A stretch of 64,000 bases of DNA. Origin: Thermophagus sp052400625. GTDB lineage: Bacteria > Bacteroidota > Bacteroidia > Bacteroidales > Marinilabiliaceae. Of this stretch, positions 46,134 to 54,999 are shown piece by piece (the first letter of the stretch is position 1; each line of letters starts with the position of its first letter). Below the pieces are notes generated by a model. It was given only the letters and a program-made list of their open reading frames with translations. It did not search any database and had not been told where the DNA came from. The translations under genes and the position numbers were made by a program. The stretch is taken from NCBI GenBank assembly GCA_052400625.1, contig JBQTGH010000007.1; one strand, written 5' to 3'.

Positions 46134-47528
46134 TTATGGCTTTTGAGTGCCTGGAACAGGCATGCCAATGAGGGTTGCCTGGGTGGCCTCTACAATTTTG
46201 ACGTTGGCCACATCGCCAACCTTATAGCCTGCCCTGGGGAATACCACCACTTTGTTTTGGGAGGTGCGTCCCACAAATTCTTCTTTCGACTTTTTGGAAA
46301 TATTTTCAATCAGTACCTCAAAAGTTTTTCCGATATCTTTTTGGTTACTTTGGAGTGACAACTGATTTTGTAACTCAATAATTTCGTTGAGTCGTCGGCT
46401 TTTGACATCGGGAGGAACGTCGTCGGGGAGTTTTTTTTCAGCAAAGGTTCCCGGGCGTTCGGAGTATTTAAACATGTAGGCCATGTCAAAACCGGCCCAT
46501 TTCATCAGTTCGAGGGTTTGCCGGTGATCTTCTTCTGTTTCTGAATGGAAGCCGCTCAAGATATCTGTTGATAGTCCGCAACCGGGTAATAGGTTTCGAA
46601 TGGCTTCAATTCTGTTTTTGTAATCTTCGGCAGAATATTTTCTGTTCATTAGTTTCAACATTCTGCTCGACCCCGATTGCAAAGGCAAATGGATGTGTTT
46701 GCAAAGATTGTTGTGGCGGGCCATCACTTGGAGGGTTTCGTCACTCATATCTTTGGGGTGCGAGGTGGTGAATCGGATTCTTGTTTCGGGGAAGTGGCCG
46801 GCCAGAAAATCCAACAATTGCGAAAAGTTCATTTTCGATTTCTGATCTTCAAAGCGATAAGAGTTGACATTCTGCCCTAACAAGGTGATTTCTTTATAGC
46901 CTTTAGCCACAAGATCTTTTATTTCCTGATTAATGCTGAGCGGATCTCTGCTACGTTCTCGGCCTCTGGTGTAAGGTACTACGCAATAGGTGCAGAAGTT
47001 ATTGCATCCGCGCATAATGCTGACGAACGCCGATATGTTGTTGGGACCAAGTCGTTTGGGGATGATGTCCCGATAGGTTTGTGTTTTTGAAAGCTCTACA
47101 TTGATCGCTTTTTGACCTTGTTCGGTCATATTTACCAGATTGGGAAGATCAAGATAGGCGTCGGGTCCGGCAACCAGATCCACCCCTTCTTCCAAAAGCT
47201 CTTCTTTGGCCCGTTCGGCCATGCATCCGATAACTCCCAAAATCAGCCGGGGGTTTTTCTTTTTCAGTGCTTTAAATTCTCTGATACGACCCAGAACACG
47301 TTGTTCCGCATTTTCCCGTATCGAGCAGGTATTAATAAATATTGCATTGGCTCCGGCAACGTCGGGGGTTGTTTCGTATCCATTCATTTGCATGATGGAT
47401 GCTACCACTTCACTATCGGCAATATTCATTTGACAACCATACGTTTCGATGTATAGCTTTTTGTCGTCGTCGTGGTTGGTGAGAATGGCTTCACCGGTTT
47501 CAATGCTATTTAGTTCGCTGTTTTTCAT
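46134..47528 (-). CDS. miaB: tRNA-2-methylthio-N6-dimethylallyladenosine synthase
   Basis: A 464-residue radical SAM enzyme that methylthiolates i6A37 of tRNAs. The UPF0004 cysteines are C32 (TYGCQMN), C68 (NTCSIRE) and C102 (IGCMAE). The radical SAM cluster is C175/C179/C182 (RGCNNFCTYC), followed by VPYTRGRE. A C-terminal TRAM domain covers about 400-464 (KTFEVLIENISKKSKEEFVGRTSQNKVVVFP). These are the standard MiaB features. A paralogue occurs at the start of the window. Confidence 0.96.
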   Translation of the reverse strand: MKNSELNSIETGEAILTNHDDDKKLYIETYGCQMNIADSEVVASIMQMNGYETTPDVAGANAIFINTCSIRENAEQRVLGRIREFKALKKKNPRLILGVIGCMAERAKEELLEEGVDLVAGPDAYLDLPNLVNMTEQGQKAINVELSKTQTYRDIIPKRLGPNNISAFVSIMRGCNNFCTYCVVPYTRGRERSRDPLSINQEIKDLVAKGYKEITLLGQNVNSYRFEDQKSKMNFSQLLDFLAGHFPETRIRFTTSHPKDMSDETLQVMARHNNLCKHIHLPLQSGSSRMLKLMNRKYSAEDYKNRIEAIRNLLPGCGLSTDILSGFHSETEEDHRQTLELMKWAGFDMAYMFKYSERPGTFAEKKLPDDVPPDVKSRRLNEIIELQNQLSLQSNQKDIGKTFEVLIENISKKSKEEFVGRTSQNKVVVFPRAGYKVGDVANVKIVEATQATLIGMPVPGTQKP

Positions 47529-47634
47529 ATCGAAAATAATCTGGGCGCTAATTTACGGTTTATGGATGGTTTGCCCAAGTGATTGTATCATAGAAGGATT
47601 GGTTGGTTGTTTGTAAGTTGAATAGAATCAGTGG

Positions 47635-47666
47635 TTTGTGTGATTTTTTTGTTTTTCGTAAATTTG
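47635..47666 (+). promoter_or_regulatory. Promoter of the yebC gene
   Basis: TTTG (47635-47638) and TAAATTTG (47659-47666) are separated by 20 nt, a full Bacteroidetes -33/-7 promoter, about 100 nt before the start codon. Confidence 0.65.
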
Positions 47667-47767
47667 CAACCCTCTTTCCCGTCAGGGATTGTATGCGAAA
47701 GGTTGAGAGCAATATTTTTCAGAAGTTAAAAAAACAAAATTCTAAAAATTAAAAAACTATCTGATAT

Positions 47768-48520
47768 ATGGCAGGACATAGTAAATGGGCTAATATTAAA
47801 CATCGAAAAGGAGCTCAGGATGCCAAAAGAGCCAAGATGTTTACGCGGATAACGAAAGAGATACAAGTAGCGGCCAAAGAAGGTGGTCCCGACCCGGAGA
47901 GTAACCCCCGGCTTAGGTTGGCCATTCAGAACGCACGCTCGGTCAATATGCCCAAAGATAACATCAAAAGGGCCATTGCCAAGGCTTCGGAGGCAGGAGG
48001 CGACAGCTATCAGGAGATTACATTTGAGGGGTATGGGCCCGGAGGCGTGGCGGTCTTTTTGGAGTGCATGACCGATAATAACAACCGTACGGTGAGTGCT
48101 GTCCGGTCTATCTTTAATAAAAGAGGGGGAAGTATGGGAACCAATGGATCATTGAGCTTCCTTTTCGAACAAAAAGGGGTGTTCCAAATTGTCAAGAATG
48201 ATGATATGGATCTGGAAGCGCTGGAATTGGAACTTATTGATGCCGGAGCTCAGGAAATTGAAATGGAGGAGGAATTGGTTATTGTGACCACCGCAAAGGA
48301 AGATTTTGGGTCGGTTCAGAAAAAATTGGACCAATTGGGTGTTCAGGTGGAAAATGCCGGCCTGCAAAGGGTGCCCAATACTTATAAAGAGGCAGATCTT
48401 AATACGGCCAAAAAATTTCTGCGCATGATCGACGATTTTGAAGACAACGATGATGTGCAAAATGTCTATCATAATTTGGATATGACCGACGAACTTGCAA
48501 AATCGCTTGAATCTGAATAA
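47768..48520 (+). CDS. YebC/PmpR-family DNA-binding or translation factor
   Basis: A 250-residue protein with the family start MAGHSKWANIKHRKGAQDAKRAKMF, the KEGGPDPESNPRLRLAI region, and EGYGPGGVAVFLECMTDNNNRT. YebC proteins have been described as transcription regulators and, more recently, as helpers of translation through proline stretches. Three alpha/beta domains are expected and the length fits. It has its own promoter. Confidence 0.94.
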   Translation: MAGHSKWANIKHRKGAQDAKRAKMFTRITKEIQVAAKEGGPDPESNPRLRLAIQNARSVNMPKDNIKRAIAKASEAGGDSYQEITFEGYGPGGVAVFLECMTDNNNRTVSAVRSIFNKRGGSMGTNGSLSFLFEQKGVFQIVKNDDMDLEALELELIDAGAQEIEMEEELVIVTTAKEDFGSVQKKLDQLGVQVENAGLQRVPNTYKEADLNTAKKFLRMIDDFEDNDDVQNVYHNLDMTDELAKSLESE

Positions 48521-48662
48521 GAAAGTGAAGGGTCGATGCAACCTCTTGGCCATCTGAAACGTATTAAAGTGAGAGATTTAAGGTGCGAAAAATTATATCC
48601 GGAGAGCAGCGGGAAAAGAATCTCACATTCGCAGCCTTATTGATATTGATGATGTGAAAGGG

Positions 48663-48787
48663 GTGTGACAAGCGCGCTTGTCACACGCCGTTTCTGTCTT
48701 ACGGGAAAAGTAAAAGTATAAACGTTGGTTATGCGAGTCTTTCCATTGTTCGGGAGACAATAACTCAGATAAAACGATATACGAATG
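48663..48787 (+). repeat. Dispersed start-codon repeat, copy F1 (upstream, tandem to F2)
   Basis: It opens with a perfect 24-bp palindrome of half-site GTGTGACAAGCG (48663-48686). AAAAGTATAAACGTTGGTT, an arm GTTATGCGAGTCTTTCCAT (48728-48746) and a tail ending GATATACGAATGAAA follow. That tail is at once the head of copy F2. The normal head arm is missing. Confidence 0.75.
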
Positions 48788-48889
48788 AAACGAGCATGAC
48801 GATGTAGGTTTATCACCAAAGAGAATGTATAAACCCTGCGTGATGCGAGTTCCATCAGATCAATAAAATAGATAAACTTTATACGGATG
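48777..48889 (+). repeat. Dispersed start-codon repeat, copy F2 (before the Usp gene)
   Basis: The head ATACGAATGAAACGAGCATG (ATG at 48785) pairs with GTGATGCGAGTTCCAT (48840-48855). The loop has CACCAAAGAGAATGTATAAA. The tail AATAGATAAACTTTATACGG ends in ATGAAACGA, the first codons of the universal stress gene, which again match the head of a unit. Confidence 0.9.
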
Positions 48890-49726
48890 AAACGAATACT
48901 TGTTCCCATCGATTTTTCTGATAATTCAGTTTTTGCGCTGCAGGTGGCCGTAGATCTTTCCAATCAGCTTCAGGCTGCAGTGAGAATAATTCATGTTCAG
49001 ACCGGGCAAAAATATGCGCCTGAGTTTTTAGGCGATAATCCAGAAGCACGAGTGTTGGGTCAGTCGAGGAAGTGGCTGGATCTGCTCATTGAAAAGTTTT
49101 TGCCGAAATATCACGTGGAAGGAGGAGAGTTTGATTACAAGGTGCGTGAGGGCAATGTGGTACGGGAAATAACCAACCAGGCCCGGTATGACGATGCTTC
49201 ACTTATTATTGTGGGGACTCATGGAATCTCCGGTGTTGAAGAAAAATGGCTGGGTAGCAATGCCTATCGCTTGGTATCCCATGCGCCCTGTCCTGTTCTC
49301 ACCATCCGCAAAGATATGAGATGGGCAGCCCCACATAATATAGTGCTTCCCATCGACCACCATAAGCTGACACGTAAGATCGTTCCCGTGGTGGCCGGTT
49401 TAGGTAAGTTGCTGAAAGCTGAAATAAGCATCATATCTCTGCAGAAAAAATCCAAATGGTTAGTGCCGGGAAGAAGCGATATCTATGCCATCCAAGCCGA
49501 ACGATATGTCAGAAATAACACTTCTCTGAAGGCCAGTGTGATAAAATTTAAATGGGGTGGTGATGTGAAAAATATATTGGAACTTGCCCACCAAAAGTCG
49601 GCCACCGTCATCGCCATTCACCTGAATAAATCTGCGGATCCCTTTGATAGTTTTTTCCGGCCTTTCGCCAATGAATTGCTTAACATTTCAGATATCCCCG
49701 TTCTTGTTGTGCCTGTTAAGGAATAA
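48887..49726 (+). CDS. Universal stress protein, two Usp domains
   Basis: A 279-residue tandem Usp protein. The first domain (about 1-145) starts MKRILVPIDFSDNSVFALQVA and ends with the nucleotide-type motif GTHGISGVEEKWLGSNAYRLV...CPVLTI. The second (about 148-279) starts IVLPIDHHKLTRKIVP and lacks the glycine-rich loop. Usp proteins are cytoplasmic and help survive starvation or stress. The first three codons, ATGAAACGA, coincide with the repeat head. Confidence 0.92.
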   Translation: MKRILVPIDFSDNSVFALQVAVDLSNQLQAAVRIIHVQTGQKYAPEFLGDNPEARVLGQSRKWLDLLIEKFLPKYHVEGGEFDYKVREGNVVREITNQARYDDASLIIVGTHGISGVEEKWLGSNAYRLVSHAPCPVLTIRKDMRWAAPHNIVLPIDHHKLTRKIVPVVAGLGKLLKAEISIISLQKKSKWLVPGRSDIYAIQAERYVRNNTSLKASVIKFKWGGDVKNILELAHQKSATVIAIHLNKSADPFDSFFRPFANELLNISDIPVLVVPVKE

Positions 49727-49763
49727 AAATTGTATTTTTACCGTCCAAAGAGACGTTAAAACT

Positions 49764-50237
49764 ATGAAGGGATATTTGTTATCAACGTTGTTTTGTTTAA
49801 TGGTTGTCCCATGGGCGATGGGACAGTTGCCGGTGGAAGGTACTGCACCCCAATCCACCCCATTTGAGCACTTGCAAAAAGTGGAGGACGGAAAGGGCAT
49901 TATAACCATTGAACAGTCAGGGCGTATGCAAAAATTGGTCATGACCCGTATTGCCATGAATAAGCGGGCGGCGGGCGTGGAAGGTTTTCGGGTGCAGTTG
50001 TTCAGCGGTGTAGGCAGTAAAGCCCGTCAGGAGGCACAGGAGATCAAGGCCAAAGTGTTGTCTCAATTTCCGGATGAAAATATTTTTATAGAATACAGCG
50101 CCCCCTTTTGGCGAGTCCGTGCCGGGAGCTTCCGACATAAGCATGAAGCATTGCCTTTGATGGAAAAGTTAAAGGAAGAGTTTCCGGCCTGTTATATCGT
50201 CCGAACGGATGATATCTCACTTAACGATTTTGAGTAA
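49764..50237 (+). CDS. SPOR-domain periplasmic protein
   Basis: About 157 residues from the ATG at 49764. A signal peptide (about 1-20, ending AMGQ) is followed by a linker and a SPOR domain (about 75-157: FRVQLFSGVGSKARQEAQEIKAKVL, FIEYSAPFWRVRAGSFRHKHEAL). SPOR domains bind denuded septal peptidoglycan. Upstream in-frame sequence overlaps the Usp gene and is not used. A strong terminator follows. Confidence 0.85.
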   Translation: MKGYLLSTLFCLMVVPWAMGQLPVEGTAPQSTPFEHLQKVEDGKGIITIEQSGRMQKLVMTRIAMNKRAAGVEGFRVQLFSGVGSKARQEAQEIKAKVLSQFPDENIFIEYSAPFWRVRAGSFRHKHEALPLMEKLKEEFPACYIVRTDDISLNDFE

Positions 50238-50267
50238 AAAACCCGTTATCATGAAACGGGTTTTTTT
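50236..50267 (+). terminator. Terminator after the SPOR gene
   Basis: ACCCGTT (50241-50247) pairs with AACGGGT (50255-50261), then seven T. It starts right at the stop codon. Confidence 0.85.
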
Positions 50268-50272
50268 GTTGG

Positions 50273-50303
50273 TTGGCCTTTTCAATAAATTGCAATAAAT
50301 TTG
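50273..50303 (+). promoter_or_regulatory. Promoter of purF
   Basis: TTG (50273-50275) and TAAATTTG (50296-50303) are 20 nt apart, a textbook Bacteroidetes promoter, 23 nt before the purF start codon. Confidence 0.7.
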
Positions 50304-50326
50304 CTGCTTCTATTTTCAAAATAACT

Positions 50327-52231
50327 ATGAGCGACCAGATAAAACATGAGTGTGGCATTGTGCTGATAAGGCTTTTAAAGCCCCTGAATTATTACCAGAA
50401 AAAATACGGTTCATGGATGTATGGCCTTAATAAATTGTATTTGCTAATGGAAAAGCAACACAATAGGGGTCAGGACGGTGCCGGGGTCGTAAGCCTGAAG
50501 ATAGATCAGCCGCCGGGCAAGAAATACCTTTTCAGAGAACGATCCAATGAAGGTAATCCCATTCAGGAAGTCTTTTCAGGTATTCACAGTCATTTTGATT
50601 CAGTCCATGATCATCATCCGGAATTGCTGAACGATCCGGTTTGGGCCAAAGAGAATTTGCCTTTTGTGGGCGAATTATATTTGGGACACCTTCGCTACGG
50701 CACCTTTGGAAACAACAGCATCGACTATGTGCATCCCGTAATGAGGGAGAATAACTGGCGCTCTCGTAACCTTGTGCTGGCCGGAAATTTTAATCTTACC
50801 AATGTTGATGAGATATTTAAGACATTGATAGATTTGGGACAGCACCCTAAAGATTATACCGACACGGAATCGATGCTGGAAAATGTGGGACACTTTTTGG
50901 ATGAGGAGAATCAGTTGCTTTTTCGGCAGTTTAAGAATGAGGGGTATTCCAACAAGGAGATTTCGTCCTTTATCGAGCGAGACCTGGATTTGCGGAAGGT
51001 GTTGGAACGGTCGAGCCGACGATGGGACGGTGGTTATGTGATTGCCGGATTGCTGGGACATGGAGATGCATTTGTTACCCGAGATCCATGGGGCATCCGA
51101 CCGGCATCTTACTACTATAATGATGAAATTGTAGTGGTTGCATCGGAAAGGCCGGTAATCCAGACAGCCCTGAATGTCCGTTCTGTTGAGGTTAAAGAAC
51201 TGAAGCCCGGGCATGCCTTAATTATAAAAAAAGATGGTCGCGTTAGTGAAGAAATGGTGTCGGTACCGCAAAGTCGTAAATCCTGCTCCTTTGAGCGGAT
51301 CTACTTTTCGCGGGGTAGTGATCGCGACATTTACAAAGAACGGAAAGAACTGGGACGATTGCTTTCGCCCATCATTCTCGACAAAATTGGTTGGGATCTT
51401 GAGAATACCGTCTTCTCCTATATTCCCAATACAGCAGAGACCGCCTTCTACGGTATGATGGAAGGCGTCAGGGAGCATATGGACAAGGTGAAGGCCGAAC
51501 GAATTCTTTCCTTGCCGAAAGAGGAATTTACCAAGGAAAGGGTGACCGAAATATTAGGTCTCGAACCACGTATTGAAAAAGTTGCCATTAAGGATGTCAA
51601 GATGCGTACCTTTATTACCGATGACAATAATCGGGATGATTTGGTGGCGCACGTTTATGATGTGACTTATGGGATTGTAAAAAATAAGGTGGATACCCTG
51701 GTCATCATCGACGATTCCATTGTTCGGGGGACTACGCTTAAAAGGAGTATCCTGAAAATATTGGATCGTCTGCATCCCAAAAAGATAATTATTGTTTCTT
51801 CCGCACCACAAATACGCTATCCCGATTGTTATGGTATAGATATGGCTCGCTTGAAGGATTTTTGTGCTTTTTCGGCGGCCATAGAGCTGCTGAAAGATAC
51901 CGGGAAGGCCGATGTGATTGACCATGTTTACAAGCAATGTAAGGAGCAGCAAAATCTTCCGAAAGAGGAGATCGTGAATTACGTAAAGGAGATCTATCGT
52001 CCTTTTACAGAAGAACAGATTTCCGAAAAGATCGCGGAAATGTTAAAACCCGAGGATCTTGATGCCGAGGTGGAAGTTGTTTATCAGACCGTGGAAAATC
52101 TTCATAAAGCATGTCCCAACGATCAGGGCGATTGGTATTTTACCGGTAACTATCCAACTCCCGGAGGCAACAAGGTGGTGAATACTTCTTTCATTAATTT
52201 TATGGAAGGGAAAAACGGCAGAGCCTATTGA
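50327..52231 (+). CDS. purF: Amidophosphoribosyltransferase, long Bacteroidetes form
   Basis: A 634-residue enzyme making phosphoribosylamine from PRPP and glutamine, the first step of purine synthesis. The glutaminase nucleophile would be C9 in KHECGIVLIR, followed by EKQHNRGQDGAG and LGHLRYGTFG. The phosphoribosyltransferase half has the PRPP loop VIIDDSIVRGTT. It is longer than the 500-residue E. coli type, as is usual in Bacteroidetes. I chose the ATG at 50327; upstream codons overlap the promoter. Its end overlaps the convergent hydrolase gene by 7 bp. Confidence 0.95.
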   Translation: MSDQIKHECGIVLIRLLKPLNYYQKKYGSWMYGLNKLYLLMEKQHNRGQDGAGVVSLKIDQPPGKKYLFRERSNEGNPIQEVFSGIHSHFDSVHDHHPELLNDPVWAKENLPFVGELYLGHLRYGTFGNNSIDYVHPVMRENNWRSRNLVLAGNFNLTNVDEIFKTLIDLGQHPKDYTDTESMLENVGHFLDEENQLLFRQFKNEGYSNKEISSFIERDLDLRKVLERSSRRWDGGYVIAGLLGHGDAFVTRDPWGIRPASYYYNDEIVVVASERPVIQTALNVRSVEVKELKPGHALIIKKDGRVSEEMVSVPQSRKSCSFERIYFSRGSDRDIYKERKELGRLLSPIILDKIGWDLENTVFSYIPNTAETAFYGMMEGVREHMDKVKAERILSLPKEEFTKERVTEILGLEPRIEKVAIKDVKMRTFITDDNNRDDLVAHVYDVTYGIVKNKVDTLVIIDDSIVRGTTLKRSILKILDRLHPKKIIIVSSAPQIRYPDCYGIDMARLKDFCAFSAAIELLKDTGKADVIDHVYKQCKEQQNLPKEEIVNYVKEIYRPFTEEQISEKIAEMLKPEDLDAEVEVVYQTVENLHKACPNDQGDWYFTGNYPTPGGNKVVNTSFINFMEGKNGRAY

Positions 52232-53394
52232 TTGCTGTCAAGAATGGTGAAAGCCGTTTTAAGCCATGCATATACATCTGTGGGGTGATGATTGAGATAG
52301 CTGCCGCTTCTTTTATGTCCCAGGCGCACGATAACCGCATTTCTGTCGGGAATTACGAAAATGTACTGCCCCAGAATACCTCTGGCATAGGGAATTTTTA
52401 GGCCGTGATAATCCATGACCCACCAGAAAAGTCCGTAATAATCGACCGGATTACCTTCTTTGTCGGTCAGGTAATCTGCCGGAGTAATCATTTCATTTAG
52501 GTAGTTTTCTGAAATAATTCTTTTTTGATTGAAAGTTCCATTTTGTAAGACCAGGCTACCCAGTCGTGCAAAATCTCTGGCAGTGCTGTTGAAGCAACAA
52601 TAAGCTTTTTCAATGCCGTTTTTATTGTCCAGCGACCATAGAGCTTCGTTTTCCGCTCCCAGAGGTTGCCAAAGCTTCAAAGAGGCATAGTCGGACAGAG
52701 CCATGCCGGTCACTTTTTTGAGCAATCGTTCCACAATCTGCGTGTCACCGCTTCTGTAGTTGAATTTTATTCCCGGTTGATGAATGATTTTGGTTTTCCG
52801 AATGACTTTGTCCAGATCGTTTCCATAATAGGCTTGTGTCGTAATGGAAAAGGGTGAATTGTAACTCTCGTCCCAGTCGGATCCGGAGCTCATGGTCAGT
52901 AAGTTTCGGATGGTTAATTGATGGCTGTGTGGGCCTTCCAACCAGGGGAGATGGTCTTTTACCTTTTCGTCCAAGCTTTTTATATAGCCGTCGTTGATGG
53001 CACATCCTACCAGTAGAGAGACAATGCTTTTTGCTGCTGAAAAAGAGTTGGATATGGTTGTGTCGGTATATCCGCCCCAATATTTTTCGAAAAGAATGGA
53101 ATCGTTTTGAATGACCAGGAATGCTACCGTATTGTATTTTGTCAATGAGTCGGTTAATGCATCCGGCAGTGAAACGGTATTGTATTTTTGTGACACATTC
53201 CATTGAACGGGCACTCCGGTCTTGATGGTTCGGTTGGCAAAGATCTTATAGTCGTCGATGTCCGGGGTGAGATAAAAAAGGCCTTTTTGAAGATAACCGG
53301 GCAATGCAATAATTACCACAGCGACAGCCGCAAAAAGACCTAAGATACTTTTAACCACTTTTCCTTTAAACCGGGATTTTGAAGAATTTGCCAT
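52225..53394 (-). CDS. Class C beta-lactamase-fold serine hydrolase
   Basis: About 389 residues from the ATG at 53394 (MANSSKSRFKG), which precedes a membrane helix (about 15-35, SILGLFAAVAVVIIALPGYL). The catalytic SxxK is SAAK in SFSAAKSIVSLLVG. The YxN position reads YRSGD. GLFWWVMDYHGL and YARGILGQYIFVIPD are family-typical. The protein probably faces the periplasm. Substrate unknown; it need not be a true beta-lactamase. It follows the flavoprotein gene on the same strand. A longer start at 53517 is in frame but overlaps that gene. Confidence 0.85.
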   Translation of the reverse strand: MANSSKSRFKGKVVKSILGLFAAVAVVIIALPGYLQKGLFYLTPDIDDYKIFANRTIKTGVPVQWNVSQKYNTVSLPDALTDSLTKYNTVAFLVIQNDSILFEKYWGGYTDTTISNSFSAAKSIVSLLVGCAINDGYIKSLDEKVKDHLPWLEGPHSHQLTIRNLLTMSSGSDWDESYNSPFSITTQAYYGNDLDKVIRKTKIIHQPGIKFNYRSGDTQIVERLLKKVTGMALSDYASLKLWQPLGAENEALWSLDNKNGIEKAYCCFNSTARDFARLGSLVLQNGTFNQKRIISENYLNEMITPADYLTDKEGNPVDYYGLFWWVMDYHGLKIPYARGILGQYIFVIPDRNAVIVRLGHKRSGSYLNHHPTDVYAWLKTAFTILDSNQ

Positions 53395-53477
53395 GCGAAT
53401 AGAGTTTTGGTGTTTGGTTTGCCATGCTTCCCCGGACAGGCTTGAAAAGAGCGACTGTGATTTGAATGTCCGCGATC

Positions 53478-54998
53478 CTAATCCATGATTTGAGTCGGCG
53501 GATCGCCGGGGTTCCATTGGCTGACAGTGATATTTTCGGGGAAAGCAACGGGTTTGTATATGGATTTTGACACTAATGCTCTCATGCTTTCCTGTATTCC
53601 TTCCGAGATGCTTGGATGGGGATAAAATATTTTCAACACTTCACTAACACTGTTTCCCTGGTTGATGAGGTGAGCCACGGCAACGATGAATGATGATGCC
53701 TGGGGCCCAGCTGCCCGCATGCCCAGAATTCGCTGCTTCTTGTCGTTACTTATCAGTATTTTAACAAAGCCGTTGGTGTTTCGCATGGCGATGGCTCTGT
53801 TGACCAGGTGATTGGAATAATAGACAGCTCTATATCCAATCCCTTCTTTTTGAAGTGTTTTTTCGTTGGCTCCAACGGCTGCCACTTCGGGTTTAAAAAA
53901 CATCAGGGTTGACATGTTGGAATAATCGGGTTTATAGCAGATCTTTCCCATGATGTCTTCCACCGCCAGTCGTCCCTCAAATTCCGCTACACTGTATAGG
54001 TTGGCATGCCCTGATATATCCCCAACGGCATAAATGTTGGAAAAACCTTTTGAGCTGGTAATTTTTCCTGTTTCGGTGGTGGGGAGATAGCCTCTTTTAT
54101 CGGGTTCGACCCCGATGGCTTCAAGCCCCAGGTCGTTGGTGTTGGGTTCTCGTCCAATGGCTATTAACGCCACATCCACTTCGATGACCTTGCTGTGCCC
54201 CGCATCGTAATCCAAGACCACTTCCAGATGGCGGGGATATTCCCTGATGCATCTCATCCTGGCAGTATGGTGTATCTTGACGCCATTGTTTTCCAGGTTT
54301 CGGGCTACGAAGCGACTTAAATCATCGTCTTCGTAGGGCAGTACTCTGTTGGCTCGATCTAACAGGTGGACTTGCGTTTGTTTGAAGTTAGAGAATATGG
54401 TGGCAAATTCGCATCCGATAATTCCCGAGCCAATAATCAACATCCGTTCCGGGAATTTCGAGAGTGAGAGTATGTCGTCCGACGTGATGATTCGTTTCCC
54501 GTCGGTCTTTAAGTCAGGATATTTACGTGGCCTGGAACCGGTTGCAATGATAAAATAGTTTCCTTTAACGATCAGTGTCCGGTCTTTGTCTTTAACTTCG
54601 ACGGTCGATTCGTTCATGAACCGTGCATGTCCGGTAATTAAACTAAGATTCCCCAGATCGGGTTTGTTGGTGAAAGTTTCGATCTGGCTGCGCATTTGAT
54701 ATTGTTTCTCTCTGGCAGCTTCCAATACGGTATTTCTGACCTTCCCGTAATCCACCACCAGCCCGCTAGCTCTGTAGCCCCGGTCGATTCGAGCAGCGAC
54801 TGAATAATCCATCGAAAGTTCATACATGGTCTTCGATGTTAAAACGCCGTTGATGATGCCCGTTCCCCCCAGATGCTTTTTTTCGATAAGCGCCACATCA
54901 AGGCCAAAATCCAGAGCTCTGCTGGCTGCGGCAAACCCGCCGGGACCACTTCCGATCACAACAATATCGAACTGATATGAATCTTTGGATATGCTCAT
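53478..54998 (-). CDS. Dihydrolipoamide-dehydrogenase-like flavoprotein without redox cysteines
   Basis: A 506-residue class I disulphide-reductase fold. FAD loop VIGSGPGGFAAA (14-25), NAD loop IIGSGIIGCEFATIF, the ATGSRPR and GRExNTN motifs, IYAVGDISG, and the dimer domain ending FYPHPSISEGIQESM are all present. The active-site position, normally GGTCLNVGCIPSK, reads GGTGIINGVLTSK (44-56): both cysteines are replaced (G47, V52). It cannot do disulphide chemistry in the usual way; NAD(P)H transhydrogenation or quinone reduction is possible. It begins 2 nt after glsB. Confidence 0.9.
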   Translation of the reverse strand: MSISKDSYQFDIVVIGSGPGGFAAASRALDFGLDVALIEKKHLGGTGIINGVLTSKTMYELSMDYSVAARIDRGYRASGLVVDYGKVRNTVLEAAREKQYQMRSQIETFTNKPDLGNLSLITGHARFMNESTVEVKDKDRTLIVKGNYFIIATGSRPRKYPDLKTDGKRIITSDDILSLSKFPERMLIIGSGIIGCEFATIFSNFKQTQVHLLDRANRVLPYEDDDLSRFVARNLENNGVKIHHTARMRCIREYPRHLEVVLDYDAGHSKVIEVDVALIAIGREPNTNDLGLEAIGVEPDKRGYLPTTETGKITSSKGFSNIYAVGDISGHANLYSVAEFEGRLAVEDIMGKICYKPDYSNMSTLMFFKPEVAAVGANEKTLQKEGIGYRAVYYSNHLVNRAIAMRNTNGFVKILISNDKKQRILGMRAAGPQASSFIVAVAHLINQGNSVSEVLKIFYPHPSISEGIQESMRALVSKSIYKPVAFPENITVSQWNPGDPPTQIMD

Positions 54999-54999
54999 A

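Noticed and set aside
52225..53394. Antibiotic-resistance beta-lactamase
   Set aside because: The fold is shared by many peptidases and esterases; nothing beyond SxxK and a Y-x-S motif is visible, and the housekeeping context gives no support.
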